A stretch of DNA of 22,096 nt from Phallusia fumigata (taxonomy: Eukaryota > Chordata > Ascidiacea > Phlebobranchia > Ascidiidae). The notes beneath the pieces are model-generated. The model was not told the DNA's origin and searched no databases. It saw only the letters and a list, made by a program, of their open reading frames with translations. Shown in pieces: positions 8,301-20,300 of the stretch (position 1 is the first letter of the stretch; each line of letters begins with the position of its first letter). Location of the stretch: positions 1,718-23,813 of the forward strand of contig QXVZ01003996.1 of the NCBI GenBank assembly GCA_008931825.1. Reading direction: 5' to 3'. Position numbers and translations under genes: made by a program.

Positions 8301-11300
8301 GCTCGGTTCCGCCAATCCCTACACAGCTAAGAAGATGTGCGTCAGGGCAACCAACTTACATGGAACCAGTTTGGCGTGTCGGTTCTTCGCTCTGTTGAAC
8401 TGTTTCTCTGCTGCCATTGTGGTTCCGGCCACGGGTAATCCCCTGATGTCGTCGAATTCGCCGCTGAATCCCTTGTTCTTGTGCAAACTCAAACGCGTGA
8501 TGTGGGCGGCGAAGTCGACTTTGGTGACTGGTCTGCGAAAATAAACTTGTCTGGTGGATTCGGGTGAGCGACGATCATTCCCCGCAATCTTGCGTCCAGG
8601 CGAATCGCTTCTTGAAAGCAGCCAAAAGCAACAGAGCAGTTTTAAGCGAGAAAAGAGAAGATAGGGTGACAGAAAGCCAAGGTAGCATTTTGAATCTATC
8701 AGCAGCCAAATGTAACCATTTTTACAGCGTTTTGTGATAAAAATGCCCTAAAACACTAAATCTTTTGTTTATGCAACATCGGAAAACAATTCACGGTGTA
8801 AATGATCTCAATAGAAAGATACAAGGCAGTACTTGTGTGTAAAACATTTTCTACGTTTCGGCAAACGCTGTTGTCATTATAAGCAAACGTATCTTTCTAT
8901 TGAGTATAAGCTTTAACGAACGTTTTGCAATGTTTTAGAAGCAATTTGGTTTTCTAAACGCCCTTGGCCGCGGAACTTCAAACAAAACAAACATTGTTTT
9001 TTAGTCATTTTCGCGATCTAGATAGATTTGTCTGAGCATAACTCTTCCTAGCATCAGTTCTACACAGCCACAAAGCAAAATTAGCGACGTTGACATTGCA
9101 AGACGTCATACCTGGCCGCCGCCACCTCGGTGACTTTGTCATCGCGCGAAGGTTCCAGAACGAAGGCCATGTTCGAATGCGCTGAGCTCTCGGTAATCGG
9201 ACCCTTGCATTCTTCGAACGAACCTTCGAGCGGCACCGCCTTACGAGGGGACTTCCCCGTCACCGAAACCACGAAGTCTGGGTCGCTGCTGTCCGATTTG
9301 CTTCTTGATCTGCGCCTTAGAACAGGCAATTTTTTAGGTCGTCATAATACTGTTGAATATTTAAAATAAATTGCCAATCATAATCTACAAATCTCAAGAG
9401 AATACTATACATTAAATAGTTTGGACTTTTAAGGCTATGTTGTTTACTTAACCAAAATTCTGATGCACGCCACATTAAATAATCAAGCGGTTACATCAAG
9501 TTTTTCGCAACATAAAAACGTATCGCTATAGGGTAGAACTAGTTGAGGTTTGTTCTGGTCAGAAAATAACTTGTATTTTTAATGACACATATGCGTACAT
9601 ACACAAAATACTTGTATGTGTGAATACTGGAAACGTATCACATGCATTAACATGCCCTCAATCTCATTTAGACTTTCACTGTTCATAAAATTTTTCGAAT
9701 TGCCCTTCTTCTCATGGTATAGTAAGCGGTTGGGTGCACTTTCTACAACTGCCATACCAAAATATTACTATGCCCCACGTTGGGAATCACTGATGCAGAT
9801 AGAAACCACGACAGTCCCAAACGTCGCAGCCAGGCCTACGCTAGAACTTTATTGAACATCGAAGCATGAATATAGAAAGTCGTTAGCCCCGTACCTACAG
9901 TTTTGCAAGTGCAAAAACTTACTTGAAAATGAGCACAGATGTAACGAGTATGATGATAAATGCACCCACGGCCGCGGCAACACCGATAATCAAGGTCTGA
10001 TGAGCTTCGAGAAAACTCGGACCCGTTCGGAGTTTTTCCGAATAAGGGGTGTCGGTTATAGCGCCGCTGGTGGTCTCGGCTCGATACTTCACTCTGTGCA
10101 AAAACAAAGTGGTGAAAATCTTTTTAATGACACCAGGCAATAATCATTGTAAATTTTTTATCAAAACCTTTTTATCAGAAAGCAAACTTGCCTGTATTGC
10201 GTGTTCGTTTTAAGTGGCCCATTGCAAAACGGTTTGTTCACATCCTGACAAGTTTCGTCATCACCGATCACAAAACTACCGGTCGGTGAATCCCCCGCAG
10301 CTCGACGCCTGCGAGTATTTCCTGCAAATAGAAATGCTATTTATGTAACGGCGTGATTGAGCCTCATTTTGCAGCCCGTACACATCTTTAACTATTCCCA
10401 ATTCTTGAGCTTTTCAAAGATATGCTACCTGCCCCATTGCAATTTCAATGGATCATTTTATATTTTTAAGTGGATGACTTCAGTTTAGGTCAAAGCATCG
10501 CATTCTACTGCGTGGAGCAAAGTTCCTTGTTCAGATAAACACCAGGCATACACCTAATTTTTATATTTGCGGCCCGCAGGCTTGCGCTAAAACATTATTG
10601 CGGCCGCAGATGCTCAAAAAACTTGGGACCACCTTCTTCCTTATTGACATGTTTGTCATTACAGACTTCGTCAGTAAATATATCAACACATTTACACAAT
10701 AAACTGTGCCGTATTCTTTGGCCTGCGTTTGTTACTGCAACCATTTTTCAATTGAACCATGTGTTTGAAAGTATTTTTTTCATTTCAGTTCTAGCTGTGA
10801 CAAACCTTGAGGTGGGCGGATGACAACTCCCACCGCGTCTCCGCAATCTTCAGCTGGATTCGTTGAGAAAATCACTTGATACGGCGGAGACGGGTCAAGA
10901 GTCGACGCCTCATACCAGTCTGTTGGTTCTTTCTCCAAATCGGCTAAATAGAAATTATTACAGTCAAAAATTCATGCGAAAAACAAACTGTTCTTTACCA
11001 CCATACGAAGGTCTGCAAGAGGCGCCGTATAAGTGTTTTATTTTAGTTAATTGGAGATACCAAATGTGTTGGTTTTTGAGACAGAAACAATTAACAAGCC
11101 TAGCGTATATGTGACGTAAAGTTAATAAATAAAACAATAATGAAAAGCGCAATATGTCGTACAAAACCACACTAGGCCAAACGGCCAAGGTCCTGTCACC
11201 AGCTGCACTGATGAGACCTCCCAGGTCGAAACAGTGTGCACTGTCTACAGCTCACAAAACCTATATCAGTCTTCCAGAATGTAAAATTCTAACTTCTAAA

Positions 11301-14300
11301 TACTTCTAGAACGCGCACTTGGACCTGTACGTGAAACACTTAGTCAAATTTCCCCAATCAATCACACGTAAGCACCAGGCCTGAACAAAAGCCAAAACCC
11401 CTTCACTTGAACTTCAAGAGGCTACAAGATTAACTTACATCCGTCTTGTGCCACTATCACACTGATGCTTGCCAACGGGCCGTTAACATCAGAAAATATG
11501 CAAGGACTCTTCACTGCGAAGGAAGTTGACGGACTGGTTACTAACGGTCGCCCAGTTGGATCCGAAGTCACCGTAGCTTGGCCTGGTAGTTGGTCTGGTA
11601 CGGGGGCAGCTGCAGAAAATACAGATACGCAAATGAGACTTGTTTGAGTTTTAACTAAGTATGGATGGAGTTGGATAGACTTTAGTGTTGAGATAGTCGA
11701 GTTTGAGCCGCTATTGTCTTTGGTTTTAACATTGGACACCATAATTGTCTTGAAAACGTTTTTTCTTAAAGCCAGTTCAGATGAAAGCAGTATACAAGAT
11801 TATTACCTTTTAAGAGGTTTGCAGCATTGTACAGTGTAAGTTTGCAAATTGTAACTTATTAACTTGTTTTTTAACTTTTAGCCACTTTAAAACACAACTT
11901 TTTTGTTTTCATTTACCTGTTGCCAAAAATATTTGATTGCATCACTTGACAACTCGGCCCAAATTGGTTTGGTCGCTAATCGGATTAAAGCGGGCAATCA
12001 TGTTTAATTAAGTCACGCGACAGTAGACAGTAGCGTTAATTATTAATTGGGTTTTCACCAAACACACGTCTGACCGAAGCGGTGTCATGAATAACGTAAC
12101 ATGTGGACATTACACACAACATGCGCTTCGCCTGTATTGATGAAAAAGTTAGCCATTGATTTTACTTCCCCGTCGGTAAGCAGAATTCTAGCTTAATGAA
12201 GGCTCTTCTGGCAAATGTATTTTTCCATACCGACGTTCCGAGTCCTATATTCAGGTTGGCTTCTTCAGGGTAATTTTAATTTTATTTTTATTAATCTTGT
12301 TTTTCATGAGATTATATAATGCCTGGCAGCAACAGTTTATACTTTGAAATTTAGCGTCACTGGCAAGGGAATAACATGTTTTCAAAAATGGCTACCATTT
12401 TCCTAAATCTGATTTCCTAAACAAGTTGGTAGGTCGGGTTTTAATATTCGCCTATGCAAAAATTCCGTCCATAAAAAAAAATATGACGTCAAACAAAATT
12501 AACAAATCATGACGTCACTCTAGAGTTTTATGGACTGCTATTCACAAAACACCATTACACGCCACAAACCTGATATAGGCAGAACTGTAAGGTCGGTTGT
12601 CCACAGTGACCAAGGACCAGGTCCCACTGATGTCGATGCGCGGACTCTGAAGGTATAAGATCTGCCACCCAGCAACCCGACCACAGGCCATGAGTAGATT
12701 TCTTTCGACGTCAGCAGTTGGCCGAGGCCAGCACTCGGCACAATTATTTCTGTGACGTCTTGGCTCTGAAGTTATTAATAGCAGTTATTAATTTAAAACA
12801 CTTGTGCGGAAGTTGCTTCTTGGAAAGATGAGCGAGTGCAAAAAAATGTTGTAACATTTGTTGGGAGCTGTTATTAGCTGATGGTGGCATAAGCTGTGAA
12901 AAAAGGTGTAGCTTTATCTTCCCCTCTACGGCTACACAAAGGTTGATCATGTTTAAAATTAATATTTCTTCCCTGGGTTATACACTTCATGATGTTACTG
13001 GATTGACCTTGGTTTAATGGTTGTGTGGTCTCTACAATGTTACTATTTGGGCCAGTATCTTTATTCAAAACGTTTTGAGAGCCTTTGTTTTACGTTACAG
13101 CACACAATCAAAATAATGTTTCCGAAATGTAACCAAATTCAACATTATTCTAATCCTATAACTTGGAAAAAAGTCTTGGCATATTGTACAGAACTGTAGC
13201 AGTTAAATAAAGGACACTATCTGGTTCTTACGTCTTTTAGTCTGTGTTCGATCGTGTATTGGGTTATCCGGCCATTTGGGTCGCTAGGGGCGCTAAAGAG
13301 CACCTTCACTGCTGATGAGTTGTTCAAGACTGTGGATACCTTGACGTCTTGCGGAAAATCCGAGGGCACTAAAATGTATTTTGGTGTTATTTGAAAACGG
13401 TGCAATTTTGTAATGATAAGCTTATTTAAAAACATAACTGCCAGATGTAGTGAATACATCGTAGTGCAAACATTTCGACAATCGCTGGTATCAACACTAT
13501 ATGCAAGTTCTCCGGCAGTTATGTCTTTAACGGGACTACTCTTCGAATCCGTAATTTGTAACAAATAATTATCGTAAAATTTGTCGAAATGATCTCACTA
13601 AATACGAGAAACATTTTTTTGTACTCATAGCAGTAAGAATGTAGAGTTGGAAAGGGAAAAACGTTTATGTCGGGTAAAATACAGGTTTAGTATTTGTAAC
13701 AAACTGCGGGCACGGATATTGTCTTTACTTGTAGTTTAGTGGTATTCCACCGATGGGTAATTAGCTGAACCTGTTAGTTAAAAATAGCGCTGTTTAATAT
13801 TCTATTGTAGAACTAGTAAAATTGATAATTAGATTTTAGTATATTCTGGGAAATGCAAACTTGGTATGAACAGAAATGGTTAAAAAACCTCCACAGTTGA
13901 ACTCAGCTCTATACAACACCAGCGCCCAGAAAAGCACATCTAGCACAAAAGCCACTATCTCATCGATTTCTTAATAGCACTCGGGGGTGATAAGAAGCGA
14001 TTGGTGTCATTCGGGGGAATTAAGAGATCAAAATCTTCCAGCGAAACCCCACAAACCCACCGTCTTCGTGTGTAACGACCGTCACTGCTTCGCTGGAAAT
14101 GTTTCCCTCGGAAGTAATGGCCGACACCGTCACGTCGTATGAAGTAAACTCATCCAATCCAATCATCACGTGATCACGCACGTTCGCTCCCAGATTTTCA
14201 CTTTCGGTCGTCTGAAGACAAGTTATGGTTATAAGCTGCCGCCAATTTTTACATCGACCACAGAGGGAGTTTTGAAAGTTGATAGAAGGGCACAAACATT

Positions 14301-17300
14301 GAGTAATTAGTTTCACAAAATTAGAAACCCAACTTTACAAAATTTTGCTGCCTACACAACACAAGTAATGGTATGGCCAAAAACTCTACGCCTTTCAAAA
14401 ATTAGAAACTTAACCGTTTCTTCAAAGGCTTTTAAATTTTCGCTTAATAACACAACAAAAACACATTACAAAACACACGAAATCGACACGATGTAACCTT
14501 AGTGCTCTCAACACCTACAACAACACAAAACCTACGTTAACAAAACGCCTGGCTTTGATATCCACAACCTGGAAAAGAATCCACACGAACGAACCTAACT
14601 TCATGCTGGCCACTAAAAGTCCTTTACAGTGATGCAGCAATCTTCCCTACGTCGCCACGATTCATAAATGACAAGTTGTCGCTACTTGCTTCTTGACGAG
14701 CATAGAATTAAGACGGAAACGCTCTTATTGGAACCTCAATCCCACATTGGTAATCTCATTATGGCGATCGCATGTATTGTGGAGCGTGTAGACGTGACCG
14801 GTTGTCGCTCTGTAGTGTCACATGCAATTTGTGGACACCACCATGTAAAAAATAGGTTGACGGTGCACGTGTTTATGAAAACGTCGCTTGGCAAGACCAA
14901 ACGCGTTCTTTGAACACAGTTGCACGGCCTACGACAAGGATTTCAGCAGGTATATTGTGCTGGGTGCTGAAAGATACGGAGAGTCCCATGGCGGCTATTT
15001 CGAAGGAGTCTTTACACATTTGGGCTTTCCACATATTCTTTCATATGATCATTAAATGTACATTCGTTATAGTTTAATTCACAACAAAACATACATTACA
15101 CTAAATTTTGTTTAGTTCCGAATATTTTCGCAAGTATTGTGACCCCAAATGGGTTTGTACCGTCTTCAAAGATTTTTTAATGGTCCTGGACAGTTATACA
15201 ATTTTGCCAACCAAAACGTACGCGCCATACGGAATCCCACTTTATATCAACGTCTCGCAAACCCTTCAGAGATTGGCAGGCAATCTATTGGATCGATATA
15301 TTTGCATGCTGTTGCATGTAGTAATATGAACCGTGCATTAGGCGCTGGCCAGGTTCTAATTTCAGTGCTGGATATCGAACAGCGGGCGGTTAAAATTGAC
15401 CGCTATCAATGGACAGCACGCTGCTTTCCACATATAGTCACAATGGCTGAGACCACTTGGTGACAATTGTGGTTAGCAGCTGGCGTTAGAAGCTAGGATT
15501 CTCGGAACCACAGACAAGGTTGCAAAAGGATGCAGGCTATCGTGCTAAAATGGGAAACTCCATTGGTCTACCACAGTGACTGGAAGATGTTTGTGGGTTG
15601 GTCAGAATAGCAAAACAGTTGTAGTCAGTAAGCCACATAAAAATCGCTTTCATTTTTTAGCATAATCCTCTACAGATCACAGGGTGGCTTACCCACAGTA
15701 TTGAGAAATATCGTTAGTCAGCCAAATAACGCGTAAATCAACGTAGGATTATTGAGAAAGCTTGCAGCAAGTCACAATTTGTGCAGTTATAAGATTGCAT
15801 TGTGTTTACAATGAATCTTGTTTTGCATTCGCCTCGTCGGCCGAGTATTTAACAACGTTAATTAGAATGTTATCAAAGGGAATCATAGAGTTCGGTTAAA
15901 AGCAGGACTTTATGTTGAGGACAGACAAATAATCAGCAACTGTTCACTAACAAAGGTTGTTTATACGTTTAAATAGTTCATTACAAGTTTTTTTCATTGT
16001 GGTGTGGGCAGGTTGATTAGGAAAATGACAAATGAGTTTTGTGTGATTTTGCTTTCCTTGCTCAGCATTGGTGCGGCTATACAGACCAATGGTAAGTGAA
16101 GCTATTTTTGACGAAAGCATGATAAATGTTAAAAGGCTATGAGGCAGTGATATGAAAAATTGGGTTGTGAAATTAAAGTGCAAATGTTGGCACTGACAGC
16201 AACTGGAGACAGGCTCGACAACCTTTTGAACGCAGCCAAATATGTCACAAACTTGATGGTTTCGCGTGTCATGTTAATGATCACTGCTTTTTGTTTCTGT
16301 GTTAAATCTGGTTTACAAGTGCTCTCTGTAGCTCGTTGCTGCAGTTGCACTGCACTTAACGTTAAAAATCAAAGAGCTCGCTAAAGTTGGCTCAAAAATG
16401 TATTGGAACAGGAACCCGTTAATCACTTGGCGTGCCATGAATAATCACCTTGCATGCCTGGGGTTGCTAATCCCCTGAACTATAGATTGCAATCAGTCAC
16501 TGCAGTTTAATAGCCCAAGTTAAACAAGGAAGTGCATACTTTGTCTGACTTGCTTGGATAAAGTTAAACACCCTTTTTTGTAAAATTGTTATACTAGCAG
16601 AAAACGATTTAGAACATTCCATAATACACGTACTATGTCTAAGACTCGAAATTTGCAGCTTTAGTAGTATTCTGAACAAATGCACCATTGCGCTCCAAAT
16701 ACTAATAAGAGCACGCTTGTTACAACACGGAGCACTCAAAATTTACTAAATCACCTTGCATTGCAAATATTCAAATTCTTGATTTACAGTGATTCATTAT
16801 GCACCGCAAGGGAAAGACGGAATTTGGATCAACACGGAAAAAACGGACCTAAAAAACGCTTCACATGGAGTAGAAAGTCCCCTACCTCCATTTCAAGTTG
16901 TCCAGGTTCAATATATAAATTCAGAACGCAAAAGAGGGCCAAGATGTTTCGCTTGTTCTGGGCTTGAATGTGCTACACCCAGGCAAACTGGTCAAAATGC
17001 AGAATTGCAGTGCGACTATGGGGACGTGTGCTGGGTAAGTGGAGTGGTGTCAACGCGGCTGCACATATGGTGGGCATATCATATTGCCTTTGGTGTAGTG
17101 TTTCGTCATGCATAAGCGACGTACAAATGGATCTGCTGCAACTTTCATCTTGTAGCCCAAACGTACAAATTACTTCATCATTTACCTGTTAAATATTCTG
17201 GTGTGTCTAGTTTGTGCCTGCGATGGTCTTTTATAAATACATTTCGACATTTAATAAAACTATTGCGCAATACTAAAAAACTTACATACCACCACCGTAT

Positions 17301-20300
17301 ACATAAACTGATAACCAGCATTTGTTTTTGTTAAACATCAACAATACAGCCAGGCTACAAAATATCCAATTTTTAATTTCAAGTGTCAAATTTCTTCCAG
17401 ACAATCGAGACGGTAGAGCGGGCGCCGAACGCGCAGGCAATTTACTTCCGGGGCTGTGGACGCATCGACAAGCAGAAGTGCGCAGGCAATAAGAACGACA
17501 GACCGCCAGCACGCAGCACGGCCGGGCAGCGTAAAGACGCCAATGGGCCTGAATACTGCGACTGGAGCACTTCAATCAGTCAGTGTAAATCCTGCTGTGT
17601 GAATGACTACTGCAATGGGGCTCGTTTGTTTACGGGTTTGACCGGCGAGGCTGTGGATAGTTTAAAGAACAGTGGAGTGCGAAATTTAGGTTGGATCGGG
17701 TTTGATGGCATCGGGCGCACGGCATATGAAAGCGCCTTTCGCCGCGGCTGCTTCATCGCTGTGATTTGGTGGTTAACTCTATTTATCACCTTCCCGCCAA
17801 CCAATTAGGTCGTGATTAAAACTGGAAGTATTGGCCGCATTGGCCGAAACAAGGCCAAGATGCAAGATTGTAAGCAACTGTGGCACGCCTTTTGGTTTGT
17901 GCGTCTCATACCCATCGGTCTTAAAGGGCTGAGAAAACTGAACACTGTCTGAATCGACTGTTAGGCAATCATTTTTGTTGTGCAATTTTTTAACGAAACT
18001 GTTGCTTTCACTGTGTGTTTTTGCCCGTTTTGAACACTACCTTGCATAAAAAAGCTACGATTTAAAATGTGTACGTTCCTTGGCTGCCCACTATCCGACT
18101 GCTGTTACACAATCGCATTCTTTTTCTGCAAGCGTTCCGCAATTTATCTCCCTTTTCCGCTATCCTTTGTTTAAGTCAGCGCGGGTGCCAAATATCACAC
18201 CGTCATTGTGCCAAAGTCGTTTGCGACGTAACACACTAGCCATGCGCAAATAAATGAGCAATACAATACAACTACTGCTGTTTTTTTATAGACTGAACAG
18301 GCAGAAGCCACTGGGTCCAGACCAAACCCTGTATGTAAAAATTTCGACGCCCATAGGCAAATTAAAAGACTGTTTTGACACGAAACGGTTGTTGCTGTTT
18401 CAACAAAAACACATAGTCTGCAGTGGAAAAACATATACCACCCTAGTAGCTATGCATGCGCAGTATGCGATACATTTTCCTTACTTCATGTAAAATAGCT
18501 GTTAAATGCAGATGAACTCTGACAAAAAAGCGTTATGTAGCACTTACCGTATTAGAGTTGGTCACTGTAACTCTATATTCCGTTATCCCAGCAAAAAATA
18601 AGGGCTCAGACCACGTGACCTGCACGGACGTGGACGTCAGCGCCACCGCGTGGACATTCCTTGGCGGCTCATCCGGGGCTAAAAAAGTAAATCAAAGACT
18701 GTTTTGTTTGTTAAAGTTTGCAGCAGGGACATAGCGAAACTGGGATGAACTGAAAATTGAAGTGACTTTCATCCCAAAATGGTTGAAGCGCTCTACGTGT
18801 TGAAAACTAGGAATGAAAGGACCGCTACCCCCACCTCCCACGTCAGTTCGTTGCGTCATCGGTGACGTAGCGTGCCCGACACCTCTGCCATTTTCGGCCG
18901 CCAGGGTAACTGAGTANGTGCCAAATATCACACCGTCATTGTGCCAAAGTCGTTTGCGACGTAACACACTAGCCATGCGCAAATAAATGAGCAATACAAT
19001 ACAACTACTGCTGTTTTTTTATAGACTGAACAGGCAGAAGCCACTGGGTCCAGACCAAACCCTGTATGTAAAAATTTCGACGCCCATAGGCAAATTAAAA
19101 GACTGTTTTGACACGAAACGGTTGTTGCTGTTTCAACAAAAACACATAGTCTGCAGTGGAAAAACATATACCACCCTAGTAGCTATGCATGCGCAGTATG
19201 CGATACATTTTCCTTACTTCATGTAAAATAGCTGTTAAATGCAGATGAACTCTGACAAAAAAGCGTTATGTAGCACTTACCGTATTAGAGTTGGTCACTG
19301 TAACTCTATATTCCGTTATCCCAGCAAAAAATAAGGGCTCAGACCACGTGACCTGCACGGACGTGGACGTCAGCGCCACCGCGTGGACATTCCTTGGCGG
19401 CTCATCCGGGGCTAAAAAAGTAAATCAAAGACTGTTTTGTTTGTTAAAGTTTGCAGCAGGGACATAGCGAAACTGGGATGAACTGAAAATTGAAGTGACT
19501 TTCATCCCAAAATGGTTGAAGCGCTCTACGTGTTGAAAACTAGGAATGAAAGGACCGCTACCCCCACCTCCCACGTCAGTTCGTTGCGTCATCGGTGACG
19601 TAGCGTGCCCGACACCTCTGCCATTTTCGGCCGCCAGGGTAACTGAGTAATCCGTGTATTTCTGAAGTGATGAGAGCTGATATGACGTCACCAGGCCGGT
19701 ATTTATAGAACACTAAAAAAAAGGAAAATTGCAGAAAGTTGTATCCAAACAAGCTCAAAAACCACAGCATAAGACAGTTAGGGAGAAAACACACCCGCTA
19801 TGACCTGTAGTAACCCTAATTTCGATATTCTTTGGACTGCAGTAACCTGCACTTACTCCTTCAGACATCGGCGTTCCGTTGTTTACCGCACAAGCGTCGG
19901 CCGGCCAATAGATCAACATGTAGTTGTTCAATATTCCGTTGGGTCGAAGCGGTCCTCGCCACGTGATTTCGATACTCGTGTCTGTGAATTCCAAAACCCG
20001 CACACCTCCAGGTAAACTGGGGACTGAAAAAGCAACGTTTAGATTTTAAACTAAACGAGGCATGTACAATTGTATATCGTTACTGGGTATAAATAAACAA
20101 ATGTTGCGCCAACGCGCTGTCATAGCGACTGCTAGGGTAGGGTGAGTAATGAGCCAATCTTTTTTAAAAAGAACTTTTTTGGGTACGAGTGTTTAAAGTG
20201 GCAAATATGTGGGTAACGACTGCATAACAGTAGCTTGGTTGCGAAACTGATTAGCATTGAGTATGGCAGAAATAGCAAAATAGGCAAACTAGAATATTGG

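Larger units (their letters stand above)
5753..8532 (-). other. Single PTP domain of the RPTP, with substitutions in catalytic motifs
   Basis: Seven exons (8532-8360, 8121-8045, 7721-7587, 7192-7073, 6590-6442, 6082-5947 and 5840-5753) give a full-length PTP fold. Retained motifs are FDHSRV, SDYINASFIP, DFWRLMWE, IVMLCSNLEEGK, DYWP, a Cys-x5-Arg loop read as CASGSGR, and VDVFGTVATLR. Changed motifs are KNRY to KNRH, WPD to WPV with HG to HE, the signature HC to MC, GR[ST]G to GRCG, and QTxxQ to QTLTE. In active PTPs the WPD Asp is the general acid/base, the KNRY Tyr packs on phosphotyrosine and the last Gln positions water. The catalytic Cys and phosphate-binding Arg remain. The simplest reading is a phosphotyrosine-binding pseudophosphatase or a severely impaired enzyme. 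Confidence 0.88.
14061..19411 (-). other. FN3 domain 4 of the RPTP (exons 19411-19281 and 14211-14061), split by a 4-5 kb intron
   Basis: The first half, APDEPPRNVHAVAL to TVTNSNT, ends in phase 0 at 19281. The second half, TTESENLGANV, YDVTVSAITSEG to HEDG, begins at 14211. An identical copy of the first-half exon lies at 18678-18548 inside the 733-bp duplication. Only one copy should be used, because both end in phase 0 as N-terminal FN3 halves and splicing both together would give a broken domain. If the duplication is an artefact, the intron is 18547-14212. It contains the nested Ly6-family gene. Of that intron, 14212-16024 shows only non-descript open frames. Confidence 0.8.
18185..19650. 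repeat. Perfect 733-bp tandem duplication with one N at the junction (probable assembly artefact)
   Basis: Bases 18185-18917 and 18918-19650 appear identical, with constant offset 733. The only ambiguous base in the window, N at 18917, sits exactly at the end of the first copy where the second copy has A. The block contains one RPTP FN3 exon (18678-18548 and 19411-19281) and the 3' part of another. Identity through both exon and intron, plus the N, indicates two overlapping contigs joined without merging. Confidence 0.88.

Noticed and set aside
9985..10015. CTGATGAGCTTCGAGAAAAC on the plus strand resembles a second hammerhead core
   Set aside because: There is no stem II of usable length and the GAAA spacing is wrong. 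The bases are accounted for by the RPTP transmembrane exon on the other strand.
10570..10606. Two GCGGCC-containing words that could be ends of a transposon
   Set aside because: The words are in direct rather than inverted arrangement and too short to define an element.
14668..15463. Several plus-strand open frames of 70-104 codons in the large RPTP intron
   Set aside because: No family motif, cysteine pattern or splice context was found, and the frames overlap one another. Lengths are compatible with chance in this base composition.
17282..17575. Minus-strand 97-codon open frame with several Cys
   Set aside because: It is antisense to the third exon of the Ly6-family gene, whose LU signature is clear in the other direction.
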